Of a DNA stretch of 64,000 nt, positions 45,172-54,449 are shown in pieces. This DNA comes from JAFLCM01 sp964510955 (GTDB lineage Bacteria > Planctomycetota > Phycisphaerae > Phycisphaerales > UBA1924), in contig CAZEDW010000011.1 of the NCBI GenBank assembly GCA_964510955.1, positions 32,326 through 96,325 on the forward strand, given 5' to 3'. The position numbers were made by a program, and so were the translations under genes. The notes under the pieces are model-generated. The model saw only the letters and a program-made list of their open reading frames with translations, ran no database searches and had not been told where the DNA came from. Every line of letters starts with the position of its first letter. The first letter of the stretch is position 1.

Positions 45172-46821
45172 ATGGATGAGCTGCGAATGACAACTGCACG
45201 TTCCGCGTCCCAGCGCCGCCGGCGCGGGATCGCGCTGCTCTTGGTGCTGGCGGTGCTGGCGGGGGTGACGGTGCTGACCGCCGGCGCGCTGACAATGCAG
45301 CAGTCGGCCCCGGACGTGGGGGTGAACGCCGTCTCGGAGGTGCGTGCGCGCTGGAGCGCCGAATCCGCTGCGAATATCTCGGTGGCGGTGCTGCAGACCA
45401 GCTTCGACTTCGCCGGGGCCAACGGCGACATGATGAAGAACCAGTCCGTGACCGGGGGCGACGCGAGCGTCACCATCACCAACAGCGCCGGCGACCCGCC
45501 CACCGCCGACGACCGTGAGCTGGTGCTGACCTCGACCAGCGTGGTCAACAGCGTCAAGCGCACCGTGCGCAAGGTGGTCAGTCTCACACCGAAGGTGGCG
45601 CCATCGGCGGCGGTCGACCCCTACTACAACGAGTTCGGGATCTTGGCGGCGACCGACCTGGGCATCGCGGCGGGGGCGACGGTCGGGCGGTGGTATCTGA
45701 GCCCCGAGGCCGTGTCGGCGCGCCCGGTGGGCATCGGGGTCGCGATGTCCAGCGGCTCGAAGGTCGTGATCGATCCTTCGGCGTATGTCCGCGACGCCGC
45801 CCTTTACAGCTCGTCGTCCGCGGATACGTCTCTGGCCGCGGCGACCGCGTCGCCGTCGCTCGCCAGCGGCGGGTGGAAAATCCCGTACACGCTTCCAGTG
45901 GCGCCGGAACTGCGCCCGGCGAGCATGGCGTCGCTCGCGGACGAAAAGACCAATGACCTGGTCTTTACCGGAGCCGCCCAGAGCGTCACGCTGGTCGAGG
46001 GCAAGTACCAGAGACTCCTCGTGGAGGACGGCGCGGTAATCACAATCGGCGCCGCCGGGGGCGCCAAGTACAGCTTTGACCGAGTCGAGCTCAGAAACCA
46101 GGGCGTGCTGCTTGTCAAGGGGCAGGCGCTGGTCGAGCTGCGCGAGCGCCTGGAAGTGACCAAGTACGCCAGCGTGGCGCTGGCGGATGACAGCTCGGCG
46201 GTCGCGTTCTTCACCGACAACGATGTGCTGGTGAACGACGCCGCCATCGGCGTCGACGCCGCGGTCGCCACCGATCCTGCAAGGTCCATCAAGAACATCG
46301 CGTCGTACGTCCGCCCGTCGCGTGTGCGGTTCTACGCCCAGCCCTCCAGCACCGGCGGCACGGCGACGCCCCAGTACCAGTTCGAGTCCAACGCGCTGGT
46401 GGTGGCGTGCGTTCACTCGCCGACGGCGGCGATCACGCTTCGTGACGGCGCATCGATCATCGGGCGATTGACCGGCGCGAGCGTGAGCCTGGCGTCGGGC
46501 ACGTCGCTGTACTACGACCCGTGCCTCGATCCGCGCACGGGGTTCAGCGCCAAGAGCGGCCCGCTGTACGACAGCGACGGGGCGCCCCTGGCCGATCTGG
46601 CAACGACCCTCGCGGGCTTCAACACGGCCGCCGGCGCCTCGGCGCTCACCGTGGCCGTGCGCCTCATCCCGAGCCTTGACAGCACGACGGGCGCCGTGGC
46701 GGCGTTGAGCGAGGCCACGCTGAGCGTGGAATCCGTGACCGCTGTCACCACCGAGCAGCCGGCCGATCGAACCAGCCGGACCGTCGAGGTCCGCGCGCTT
46801 CCCGATCTCACGGGGATCTAA
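45172..46821 (+). CDS. Pilus assembly PilX-like protein
   Basis: The 549-residue protein begins with RRRRGIALLLVLAVLAGVTVL, like the N-terminal anchor of PilX/GspK-type proteins, which lack the FTLxE motif. It is followed by ADYARW-like sequences (RARWSAESAANISVAV) in the usual place. The remaining 450 residues are beta-rich and secreted, with repeats of the type VTLVEGKYQRLLVEDGA. Much larger than ordinary PilX (about 150-200 residues), so the extra domain is probably exposed. Confidence 0.75.
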   Translation: MDELRMTTARSASQRRRRGIALLLVLAVLAGVTVLTAGALTMQQSAPDVGVNAVSEVRARWSAESAANISVAVLQTSFDFAGANGDMMKNQSVTGGDASVTITNSAGDPPTADDRELVLTSTSVVNSVKRTVRKVVSLTPKVAPSAAVDPYYNEFGILAATDLGIAAGATVGRWYLSPEAVSARPVGIGVAMSSGSKVVIDPSAYVRDAALYSSSSADTSLAAATASPSLASGGWKIPYTLPVAPELRPASMASLADEKTNDLVFTGAAQSVTLVEGKYQRLLVEDGAVITIGAAGGAKYSFDRVELRNQGVLLVKGQALVELRERLEVTKYASVALADDSSAVAFFTDNDVLVNDAAIGVDAAVATDPARSIKNIASYVRPSRVRFYAQPSSTGGTATPQYQFESNALVVACVHSPTAAITLRDGASIIGRLTGASVSLASGTSLYYDPCLDPRTGFSAKSGPLYDSDGAPLADLATTLAGFNTAAGASALTVAVRLIPSLDSTTGAVAALSEATLSVESVTAVTTEQPADRTSRTVEVRALPDLTGI

Positions 46822-46823
46822 CG

Positions 46824-48506
46824 ATGCACCAACCGAAGCGACCGTACCAGCCTGATTCGCCCGGTGCCCGCCCGTTCCGCCGGCGCGCGCATGGGTTCAC
46901 GTTCGTCGAGGTGACCATGACGGTGGTGGTCATCGCGGTCGCGGTGGTCGTGATCCTGCCCACTGCAGGAAGCGACGAGCCGCTGAAGCTGCAGTCGGCC
47001 ACGGCGTCGCTCACCGCCGACATCGAGTACGCTCAGGCTGTCAGCGTGGCCAACCCGGCGGACCCGGTGATCGTGAAGTTCGACGCCGACAACGACCGGT
47101 ATTGGCTTGCCAAAGCGTCCGACCCGGACAACCCGATCGACCGCCCCGGCGCCCCGGCCGGGACGAGGTATCTGATTGACTTCAAGGCCGCCGACATGGG
47201 CAACGTCCACCTCGGCGTGCAGGGCCAGGGCCTGTACCTGCGGTTCGACGCCATGGGGCGCCCGGACCAGGGTTCGGACCTCTATGTGTCGCTGACCAAC
47301 AGCGCCGGGCGGAGCGACGTGCTGGTGGACGCGGCGACGGGGGGCGTGACGCCTACCCCGGACGCGGCCACTGAGGCACAGATCACAACCTCTGTGTTTG
47401 ACGAGGCGCGGCGCCAGGAGCGTCAGGGAAGCCAGGACTCCGCCGCGTCCGCCGAATCCACGGCTCCGAGCCAGTCGGAAGAGTCGGCCGCCGGCACCAC
47501 GGACTCCATCGTCTCGGCTTCAGCCGCCTCGGTCTCGCAGATCGCGGCATCGGCGTCGCTCGACTCGCTGCTGTCGGTGAGCACGACATCGGCCGCTTCG
47601 ACCGGCAAAGAAACTTCCGCCGCGGCTACGAGCACGACCGGCGCGTCGACAACCTCGCTCACGACCGGGGTTGTTTCCGCGGCGGCGGAGACCACCGCGA
47701 CGCTCTCGGTCTTCACGGGGAGTGACGACACCGGCACGGAGACTTCAACATCCGGGTCGTCCTCGGGTCACGGCCCGGGCAACTCGGGCGAAGGCTCGGA
47801 GCAGAATTCCGGCTCCTCCGAGAGTTCCGGCTCAACTACCGCTTCTGTGAGTGTGTCCGTTGTCAACGCCACTGTGAGCCTCTCTAACTCGACCACGGCG
47901 GTTGCAGGCCAAGGGGCCACGACAACGAGCGACGTGAGCGTTTCGACGGGAAAGGACTCTGACGGCGGCGACGATGGTTCACCGTCGCTGATTCCAACCG
48001 TCACGACCAGCGCGTTGGTGACTTTGGGGTCCGGCGGGTCGACGAACGCCGGTTCGGGGACCACGGGTACGTCCGGGAGCGGGGGTGTTTCCCTCGCCGT
48101 GCCAACAACAGACACCGGCGCGAGTGCGTCGGGCGTCAGTGTGTCTGCAGGGACGAGCACGGGTTCCTCGGGGACGTCGTCCTCTTCCGGGTCGTCCGGC
48201 TCTTCGGGGACAAGCTCGACAAGCTCCGGCTCGGGCGCCTCGGGCTCCTCTTCCTCCGCGGGCACGTCGGGAACCACGAGTTCGGGTACCGGGACCACGG
48301 CCACAAGCTCGTCGGGAACATCAGGCTCGTCAGGCTCCTCGGGCGGGAGCTCGGGCAGCTCCGGCTCGGGTACATCGGGCTCGGCTTCGTCCACAACCGG
48401 CACTTCAAGCTCCTCTGGCTCAGGCAAGGGCACCAAGGGCGGCTTCCACCTCGCCTGGTCGTATGACTGGCTCATGGGGTGGGGGTGGCACTGGGAAGCG
48501 AACTGA
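46824..48506 (+). CDS. Prepilin with long Ser/Thr/Gly-rich tail
   Basis: This 560-residue protein starts two bases after the previous stop. The prepilin signal HGFTFVEVTMTVVVIAVAVVV and a GspH/FimT-like globular part cover about residues 1-175. Then a Ser/Thr/Gly-rich stretch runs from about residue 185 to 540, with SGSSGSSG- and TSSTSSG-type runs. The protein closes with FHLAWSYDWLMGWGWHWEAN, an aromatic, tryptophan-rich end. The Ser-rich stretch is coding low complexity, not a DNA tandem array, and resembles the stalks of Ser-rich adhesins. Such a tail on a pilin-like subunit is unusual. Confidence 0.82.
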   Translation: MHQPKRPYQPDSPGARPFRRRAHGFTFVEVTMTVVVIAVAVVVILPTAGSDEPLKLQSATASLTADIEYAQAVSVANPADPVIVKFDADNDRYWLAKASDPDNPIDRPGAPAGTRYLIDFKAADMGNVHLGVQGQGLYLRFDAMGRPDQGSDLYVSLTNSAGRSDVLVDAATGGVTPTPDAATEAQITTSVFDEARRQERQGSQDSAASAESTAPSQSEESAAGTTDSIVSASAASVSQIAASASLDSLLSVSTTSAASTGKETSAAATSTTGASTTSLTTGVVSAAAETTATLSVFTGSDDTGTETSTSGSSSGHGPGNSGEGSEQNSGSSESSGSTTASVSVSVVNATVSLSNSTTAVAGQGATTTSDVSVSTGKDSDGGDDGSPSLIPTVTTSALVTLGSGGSTNAGSGTTGTSGSGGVSLAVPTTDTGASASGVSVSAGTSTGSSGTSSSSGSSGSSGTSSTSSGSGASGSSSSAGTSGTTSSGTGTTATSSSGTSGSSGSSGGSSGSSGSGTSGSASSTTGTSSSSGSGKGTKGGFHLAWSYDWLMGWGWHWEAN

Positions 48507-48640
48507 GCAGTGTTCTCGGGCCCAAGCTCCGGCTATCCAAGCGGCACAGGTCTCGCTCACAACAGGTGAGTCCAGGCCGCGCATGTGAAACCCGCCCGGG
48601 TCGTCCGCCAATAATGTCCGGCGACCTCTCGGAGCAACAC

Positions 48641-49909
48641 ATGCCACACACGCCATCCCCGCGGCTGCTTCTGGCGGCGGCAGCACTGGTGACGCACGCC
48701 CTGGCCGCGGGCACGCGCGGACAGACAGCGCCTCCCGCGGAGACGGTGTCGGCACCGGAGCGTGGCTCATCGCTGTCGGAGCGCGCCGGGCGTGCGTGGA
48801 CAAACGCTTCCGAGCGCGTCAGCCGTGCCGCCGCGTGGGTGAGATCCAACGTCAACGAGGCGAAAGCGATCGAGCTGATCAACGACCTGAAAGGAGCCGC
48901 GCGCGAACGATTCGACCGGGCGCTCGCCGAGGCGCAGTCACGCCATGACAACGAGATGGGCCTGCGGTACTTCAACGGCAAGTCTCTTTCGCTCGGTAAC
49001 GACGCGTGGTCGCGCGAAACGCCGCCCGCCCCTCCGACCTGTGCCGATCCGCGCCGCGTTGTGGTGCTTGTGCACGGGCTTGATGAGCCGGGGGACGTGT
49101 GGAATGACCTCACTCCCTACCTCGCGGCGGCGGGGTACCGCGTCGCCAGGTTCGATTACGAGAACGACGGCCCGATCGGCGTTGCCGCCGAGCACCTGGG
49201 CGCCGCGCTGCGCGACCTGCGGGCGGCGGGCGTGACCACGGTGGACCTGGTGTGCCACTCGATGGGTGGGCTGGTGGCGCGCGACACGCTCACGCGCGCC
49301 GGCCTGTACGCCGGCGACGCCGCGGGGCACGTCGACCTGCCGGACGTGGCGCGGTGCGTCATGGTCGGCACGCCCAACACGGGCTCGGCGTGGGCCCGTA
49401 TCGAGTTCCTCGCCGAGGCGCGGGACCAGTTCCAGCGCTGGATGGACGCGGACAAGTCCGACGCCGGCCACCTGATCGGCTGGCTGGTGGACGGGCGCGG
49501 GCAGGCCGCCGACGATCTGCTCCCGGGCTCGGCGTTTCTGACGGAGTTGAATGCTCGCCCGCTGCCCCGCCACGTCCGGATCACCGCCGTGGCCGGGAGG
49601 GCCACGCCGTTCACCGCCGAAGACGCCAAGGCGGTGCTCGACTCGCGGTTCGTCCGTGCGCTGTTGAGCGAGAAGGAGATCGCGGAAACGGAGAAAGCCG
49701 TCGCGCGGGCGATCGACGACCTGGGCGACGGCCCGGTGCCCGTCGATTCGGCGCGCCTGCCCGGGGTCGAAGACTTCGTCGAGGTCGAATCCGCTCATCA
49801 GGCGATGTTCCGGCGGCTCACATTGACCGCCCTGATCAAGTCTGTGAGCAAGGGTGAGATCGAGGTGCCGCCCGCGATCCCCATCGTGATGGACCGGCTC
49901 GCGCGCTGA
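48641..49909 (+). CDS. Secreted lipase-like alpha/beta hydrolase
   Basis: The 422-residue protein has a signal peptide (LLLAAAALVTHALAAGTRG). After a helical segment, the hydrolase core has VVVLVHGLDEPGDVW and VDLVCHSMGGLVARDTL, which contain the oxyanion and Ser motifs. The His is probably in VESAHQAMFRR. It resembles PGAP1-like or triacylglycerol lipase-like enzymes. ATG 48641 is chosen because GGAG lies just upstream; an in-frame ATG at 48614 is an alternative. A longer frame upstream overlaps the pilin gene's end. Confidence 0.85.
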   Translation: MPHTPSPRLLLAAAALVTHALAAGTRGQTAPPAETVSAPERGSSLSERAGRAWTNASERVSRAAAWVRSNVNEAKAIELINDLKGAARERFDRALAEAQSRHDNEMGLRYFNGKSLSLGNDAWSRETPPAPPTCADPRRVVVLVHGLDEPGDVWNDLTPYLAAAGYRVARFDYENDGPIGVAAEHLGAALRDLRAAGVTTVDLVCHSMGGLVARDTLTRAGLYAGDAAGHVDLPDVARCVMVGTPNTGSAWARIEFLAEARDQFQRWMDADKSDAGHLIGWLVDGRGQAADDLLPGSAFLTELNARPLPRHVRITAVAGRATPFTAEDAKAVLDSRFVRALLSEKEIAETEKAVARAIDDLGDGPVPVDSARLPGVEDFVEVESAHQAMFRRLTLTALIKSVSKGEIEVPPAIPIVMDRLAR

Positions 49910-50172
49910 GGGCGGCGCCGGAATCGCCGTTACGCTTACATTCCCCGGCTCGGCGGGCGAGCCTTCGGGGATTGTTCGCTGAACTTTCTCCGAATCTCCG
50001 GGTTCCCGAGCGCGAGCCTCTCAGCCTCCCCTTGCGGCGCCCGCGGGACACGCCGGTGGATGCTCTGGCCGCGGCGAGCTGGTTATGCCGATCATTCCCC
50101 GCCCGTCCCTTGCCCTCGTCGGCGGCAATGGCGGCCAGGCTTCTCGACCCGGTCCATACCCGCTGCGTTCCC

Positions 50173-51117
50173 ATGTCCAACCAACCCACAGTCCTGGTTC
50201 TCGGCGGGGGCCCCGACGCCGAGCGTGAGGTCTCGCTCAGGAGCTCCGCCGCCATCGCGCAGGCGCTGAAGGCCTCAGGGAAGTTCGGCGTGAACTACCA
50301 GGTGATTGATCGGCTCGACCTGGCCGGCTTGAAGGCGCTGGGGGGAGGTGTGGTCTTCCCGGCCCTGCACGGCAAGTGGGGCGAGGGAGGGCCGTTGCAG
50401 ACGCTGCTGGAGCAGGACGGGCGCCCGTTCGTGGGGTGCGGGGCCTCCGCCGCGCGGGCTTGCATGGACAAGGTGCTCACCAAGTCGTTCGCGGGCAAGG
50501 TGGGCATGAACGTCGCGCCGACGATGATCCTCGATCCGAGCGACGAAGCGCTCCCCCTGCCGCTGCCGGTGGTTGTGAAGCCGATCTTCGAGGGGTCGAC
50601 CGTCGGCCTGCACGTGTGCCGGACCGGGCAGGAGTGGCTGCACGCGCACCGCTCGAGCGTGCGGAGCGCCAAGCCGTGCATGGTCGAGCCGATGATCAAG
50701 GGGCGCGAGCTGACGCTGGGGATGATCCCCGCGCGCCCGGTCGGGGGCGGTCGTGGGCGGCTCGAGCCGCTCCCGCTGATCCAGATCACGCCCGCCGAGG
50801 GGCTGTACGACTACGAGGCCAAGTACAACCGCAACGACACGAAGTACCTGGTTGGTCCGCCGATCGCGCAGAACTTGCGCGACGAGCTGGGGAGCCTCAC
50901 GCGGGCCCTGGCCGAGAGCATCCCCGGCGGCGTCCGCCACCTTTGCAGGGCCGACTTCATCCTCGACGATGACAACCGGGCGTGGTTCCTGGAGCTCAAC
51001 ACCATGCCGGGCTTCACCGACCACTCCCTCGTGCCCATGGCCGCCCGCACCATCGGGCTGGACATGCCGGCGTTGTGCGCGCTGCTAGTCGAGGCGGCGC
51101 TGGCTGACAGTAACTGA
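50173..51117 (+). CDS. ddl: D-alanine-D-alanine ligase
   Basis: The 314-residue ATP-grasp enzyme joins two D-alanines for peptidoglycan. Motifs are VLVLGGGPDAEREVSLRS, FPALHGKWGEGGPLQ, CMDKVLTKSFAGKVG, the ATP-binding VVVKPIFEGSTVGLH, YDYEAKYNRNDTKYL and CRADFILDDDNRAWFLELNTMPGFT. An FtsQ-like gene follows 46 bases later, as in the division and wall clusters of many bacteria. ATG 50173 is used; the 260 bases upstream hold only shadow frames. Its presence shows that this organism makes conventional peptidoglycan precursors. Confidence 0.95.
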   Translation: MSNQPTVLVLGGGPDAEREVSLRSSAAIAQALKASGKFGVNYQVIDRLDLAGLKALGGGVVFPALHGKWGEGGPLQTLLEQDGRPFVGCGASAARACMDKVLTKSFAGKVGMNVAPTMILDPSDEALPLPLPVVVKPIFEGSTVGLHVCRTGQEWLHAHRSSVRSAKPCMVEPMIKGRELTLGMIPARPVGGGRGRLEPLPLIQITPAEGLYDYEAKYNRNDTKYLVGPPIAQNLRDELGSLTRALAESIPGGVRHLCRADFILDDDNRAWFLELNTMPGFTDHSLVPMAARTIGLDMPALCALLVEAALADSN

Positions 51118-51163
51118 CGCGGGGCGCTGCGCCGCACGCGCCGCTCACATCGAGAATCGATCC

Positions 51164-52111
51164 GTGCCAACCAAAGCTCCAAAGTCGCCCCAGCCCGGAC
51201 TGCTCTCCCGCACCGCCGCCAAAGTGGGCGAGCTGGGGGCCGACGGCGTGTTGACGCTGTGCTCACGCCTGCTGACGGCCCTAATCGTGGTGGTGCTCAT
51301 CGGATCGTGGGCCTTCGGGCGGAGCAGGCTGGAGCGGTATGTCTCGTCTCTGTCGACCCAACCGCCCAAGGTCAGCATCGAGTGGCCCACCATCCCCGAT
51401 CCTTCAGGCAACGGCGAGCGGACTTGGGTTCCGGTCGGGGTGCAGAACGAACTGGAACAGCTCGTGCTCGCCAACGTGACCCCCGACCCGTTCGATCAGG
51501 AGTCGCTGCAGACCGCCGCCGACCGGCTGAAGTGGACCGGCTGGTTCGCCCAGCTGAAGGAAGTGCGGCGTGAGGCCGGCGGGGTGGTGGCGGTGCGCGG
51601 CGCGTGGCGCGTCCCCGCCGCGGTGGTGAAGCGCGATGGGCGGAACCACCTGGTGGCGATGGACGGCGCGGTGCTCAAGCTGCCCTCGGGCGCCGAGCCG
51701 CCGCCGGGGTTGTTCTCGATCACCAACCCGACCTCCCCCGCTCCGACGACCGACCGGGGCGGCCTGGCCTACGGCAAACCATGGGTGGGGGGCGACGTGC
51801 AGTCGGCGATCGCGCTGCTGAAGGTGCTTCACGGTCGCCCCAAGGTGGCGCGCCAGGTCGCCGGCGTCGACCTCAGCGAGTTCGCCAAGAGCGCCAAGCT
51901 CACCCTCGTGACCGACAAGGGAAACCGCATCGTCTGGGGCTCGCCCATCGGCGAGACACTGCCGGGCGAGGTGCTGGTGGAACGCAAGATCGCGCGCCTG
52001 GAGCAGAACCTGAAGGATTTCGGGCGGATCGACGCCGACCAGGGGCGGGTGGAGATCTACACGCCGGTGGTGCTGGTGGACAAGACGGCGCGGGATGAGA
52101 CTGTGAACTGA
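51164..52111 (+). CDS. FtsQ-like cell-division protein
   Basis: The 315-residue protein has one membrane helix near the N-terminus (LLTALIVVVLIGSWAFG, about residues 37-54) and a periplasmic domain. The part LKWTGWFAQLKEVRREAG, then VRGAWRVPAAVV and GRNHLVAMDGAVLKL, matches the beta-domain of FtsQ/DivIB. Position just after ddl supports this, since ddl-ftsQ is a common order. Many planctomycetes have lost most of the fts genes, so this is only a likely assignment. The start is GTG 51164. Confidence 0.6.
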   Translation: MPTKAPKSPQPGLLSRTAAKVGELGADGVLTLCSRLLTALIVVVLIGSWAFGRSRLERYVSSLSTQPPKVSIEWPTIPDPSGNGERTWVPVGVQNELEQLVLANVTPDPFDQESLQTAADRLKWTGWFAQLKEVRREAGGVVAVRGAWRVPAAVVKRDGRNHLVAMDGAVLKLPSGAEPPPGLFSITNPTSPAPTTDRGGLAYGKPWVGGDVQSAIALLKVLHGRPKVARQVAGVDLSEFAKSAKLTLVTDKGNRIVWGSPIGETLPGEVLVERKIARLEQNLKDFGRIDADQGRVEIYTPVVLVDKTARDETVN

Positions 52112-52159
52112 CGCGCGGGCGAGGCAGCCGGCGCGCGGCGCCGCCGCTACCATCGCGCC

Positions 52160-53293
52160 ATGACCCGGCAGAATCCTCCCTCCGCACCCGCACCGTTCGA
52201 CCCCGACGCCGCCGCCCAGCCTGGGACAGGGGTGTTCGGGCTGCCTCACGGCCCCGAACAGGCCGGGTGCATCCTGATCCCGGCGCCGTTCGACGCCACC
52301 ACCAGCTACGGCGGCGGGGCGTCGGCGGGGCCGGCGGCGATCCTCGAGGCGTCGCACCAGGTCGACCTGTTCGACCTGCAGTTCGGGCGGGTGTACGAGT
52401 TCGGGCTGTTCATGCAGGAGATTGACCCGTCGATCATCAGCCGCAGCGCCGCCGCGAGGCGGGCCGCCGAGCCGATCATCGCCAAGGGCGGCGCGGAGGA
52501 TTCGGACGCGGCGGCGGTGGCGGAGGTGGACAACGCGTGCGAGTGGCTCAACTCGATCGTGTATGACCGGTGCAAGCGCGTTCTGGACTCCGGGCGCGTG
52601 CCGGGGCTGATCGGCGGCGACCACTCGACGCCGTTCGGGGCGATCCGGGCGTGCGCGGAGAGAGCGGGGGCGGAAGGGCTGGGAATTCTGCACGTCGACG
52701 CCCACATGGACCTGCGCGAGGCGTTCGAGGGGTTCGCCTGGTCGCACGCGTCCATCATGCACAACGTGGTGCGCCGCATCCCCGGCGTTCGCCGGATCGT
52801 GCAGGTGGGCATCCGCGACTTCGGCGAGGGCGAGCTGCGGGTGGCGCAGGAGCCGGTAAAGGGTGACCCGCTCGCGCAGAACATGAACCCGCGCGATTCA
52901 TGGGTTATTGCCGCTCCCCGCGGCGCGCCCAAGGTGGCCTGCTACTTCGACCTGGACCTGCACCGCCGGCAATCGCGCGGCGAGGCGTGGGAGCTGATCT
53001 GCCAGGAGATCGTCAACTCGCTGCCGCGCCAGGTGTATGTGTCGTTCGACATCGACGGGCTGGACCCGGCGCTTTGTCCCCACACGGGGACGCCGGTGCC
53101 GGGCGGGCTGAGCTTCAACCAGGCTGCGATCCTCCTGGAAGTGCTCGCCAAGTCCGGGCGCAAGATTGTCGGGTTTGACCTCAACGAGGTGTGCCCGGGG
53201 CCCGAAGGGACGGGCGAATGGGATGCGAACGTGGGGGCGCGGATGCTTTACAAGCTCTGCGGGGCGGCGTACCGCAGCCACAGGGGCTGGTAG
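52160..53293 (+). CDS. Agmatinase/arginase-family ureohydrolase
   Basis: The 377-residue protein has the ureohydrolase metal motifs: GGDHSTPFGAI, VDAHMDLREA, SHASIMHNV and SFDIDGLDPALCP, with GFDLNEVCPG near the end. The two-Mn2+ site would hydrolyse a guanidino substrate to urea. The N-terminal half is longer than in SpeB (about 305 residues). The substrate might be agmatine; other guanidino compounds are possible. A strong hairpin follows the stop. Confidence 0.82.
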   Translation: MTRQNPPSAPAPFDPDAAAQPGTGVFGLPHGPEQAGCILIPAPFDATTSYGGGASAGPAAILEASHQVDLFDLQFGRVYEFGLFMQEIDPSIISRSAAARRAAEPIIAKGGAEDSDAAAVAEVDNACEWLNSIVYDRCKRVLDSGRVPGLIGGDHSTPFGAIRACAERAGAEGLGILHVDAHMDLREAFEGFAWSHASIMHNVVRRIPGVRRIVQVGIRDFGEGELRVAQEPVKGDPLAQNMNPRDSWVIAAPRGAPKVACYFDLDLHRRQSRGEAWELICQEIVNSLPRQVYVSFDIDGLDPALCPHTGTPVPGGLSFNQAAILLEVLAKSGRKIVGFDLNEVCPGPEGTGEWDANVGARMLYKLCGAAYRSHRGW

Positions 53294-53307
53294 GAATCGC
53301 TGGCGGA

Positions 53308-53346
53308 CGCGGCCGGGCCAAACAGGGGAGATTCCCTGTGGCCGCG
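53308..53346 (+). terminator. Hairpin after the agmatinase-family gene
   Basis: CGCGGCC (53308-53314) pairs with GGCCGCG (53340-53346), and ACAGGG (53322-53327) with CCCTGT (53334-53339). A 7-base bulge separates the two stems. The 13 bp in total start 15 bases after the stop. No T-run follows. Confidence 0.5.
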
Positions 53347-53370
53347 CACCTCCCGGCGGGTAACAGTCGA

Positions 53371-53431
53371 GTGGCTGAGCCACATCGGGCTTGGACGTCC
53401 GACCTTTCGGGCGTTGCCCGTCGGGGCGTCT
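53371..53431 (+). promoter_or_regulatory. Structured leader before the PEP-CTERM-like gene
   Basis: Two more hairpins precede the ribosome site. GTGGC-TGA-GCCAC is at 53371-53383. A larger fold at 53393-53431 has outer arms GACGTCCGAC/GTCGG..CGTC and an inner CGGGC-GTT-GCCCG. The Shine-Dalgarno AGGAAAGGAG is only a few bases further on. This could be a 5' leader that controls translation. It matches no riboswitch that I know. Confidence 0.4.
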
Positions 53432-53454
53432 GACCAGGAAAGGAGTCAACTCGA

Positions 53455-54345
53455 ATGAACCGTTCCATGACGGCGTGGATCACGGGAGTTGGTGCGTTGC
53501 TGAGTCTCGGGGGCTCGGCGGTGGTCGGGCAGGTCCTTGGAAACCACGATCGGATGTGGTGGGATGACCCGAACTTCGGCGTGCTGTCGAATCCGCGGAA
53601 CCTGCCGCCGCCCACGCCGCAATCGATGCCGCTGTTCCGGATGACCGAGTGGCACCTTTCGCAGGCTGCTACACAGGCGTGGTACAACGGCCTGCCGATC
53701 CCGGGGCTGCCGCTCAACCCGTTCAACGCCGCGAACCGCAACGGGATGACGGTGGGGAGCGCGATCGTGCCGGTGAATAACGCGGAGGCGTTCATTTATG
53801 AGGTGACGAACCTGGGGTACTTCAACGGCAACGGCCCGCCGCCGTTCCAGGCGCCCCCGTACACGTTCACAACCCCCCCGGGCATGCTGGGGCAGAACGA
53901 CCTGTCGGGGATCAACATCATCGACACCCACGGGGCGCTGCAACTGGCGCTGCCGGTGGCGGGAAGCCAGTTCATGTTCTCGCACAACCTGGTGGTGGGG
54001 TCGATTCTTGACCTCACGCCGGCGTCGGCGGGCATCCCGGCGTCGCAGGACTGGGACTTCAACGCCTACACCGGCCCGGGCAACTGGGAGTGGGACATCG
54101 ACACCGCGGGCGTAGGCGCCAGCATGGCGCTGCCGTCGATCGTCTTTGGGTACGCGATGCCGGGCAACTGGCTTGACGCCCTGAACGACGGGCACGCGCA
54201 CAGCTGGAACATGCCGGCCGGGGCGGCGCCGTTCCAAGTCAACGTGGCGTTCGCGAACCAGGGCTGGTCCGGCCCGATGATCCCGGCTCCGACCGCCGGG
54301 CTGGCGCTGGCCATCGGTGCCGCGGGCCTGCTGCGGCGCCGGTAG
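53455..54345 (+). CDS. Secreted protein with PEP-CTERM-like sorting signal
   Basis: The 296-residue protein has a signal peptide (WITGVGALLSLGGSAVVGQ) and ends with IPAPTAGLALAIGAAGLLRRR. That end has a short Pro-Ala-Pro box, a hydrophobic helix and three Arg, the organisation of PEP-CTERM exosortase substrates. The middle has no recognised domain but many aromatic and Pro residues (MWWDDPNFGVLSNP; PGNWEWDID). An AGGAAAGGAG site is 8-18 bases before ATG 53455. Probably cell-surface or exopolysaccharide-associated. Confidence 0.8.
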   Translation: MNRSMTAWITGVGALLSLGGSAVVGQVLGNHDRMWWDDPNFGVLSNPRNLPPPTPQSMPLFRMTEWHLSQAATQAWYNGLPIPGLPLNPFNAANRNGMTVGSAIVPVNNAEAFIYEVTNLGYFNGNGPPPFQAPPYTFTTPPGMLGQNDLSGINIIDTHGALQLALPVAGSQFMFSHNLVVGSILDLTPASAGIPASQDWDFNAYTGPGNWEWDIDTAGVGASMALPSIVFGYAMPGNWLDALNDGHAHSWNMPAGAAPFQVNVAFANQGWSGPMIPAPTAGLALAIGAAGLLRRR

Positions 54346-54435
54346 CGCGCCGAGCCTCGGCGACGCACGGGGCGGGGACTTGCCCGGGGCACCCCCGCCC
54401 GGTGCCGCTGGAAGAAACGGGACCGCTGTCATATA

Positions 54436-54449
54436 GTTTGTGAGCGAAC
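54436..54449. promoter_or_regulatory. Imperfect palindrome at the marR start
   Basis: GTTTG-TGAG-CGAAC is a near-palindrome (one mismatch) that overlaps the GTG start of the MarR gene. MarR proteins often repress their own operons by binding such sites near the start. The role is inferred from its place only. Confidence 0.25.

Noticed and set aside
48100..48430. Repeated TCCGGCTC-like runs that might be a CRISPR or tandem DNA repeat
   Set aside because: The runs are irregular, with no spacer structure, and are explained by Ser/Gly codons in an open frame.
48479..48640. Upstream extension of the lipase-like gene
   Set aside because: The part before 48614 overlaps the preceding gene's end and is not hydrophobic; the signal peptide begins at 48641.
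53371..53431. c-di-GMP or other known riboswitch
   Set aside because: The conserved bases of the GEMM and similar classes are not present.
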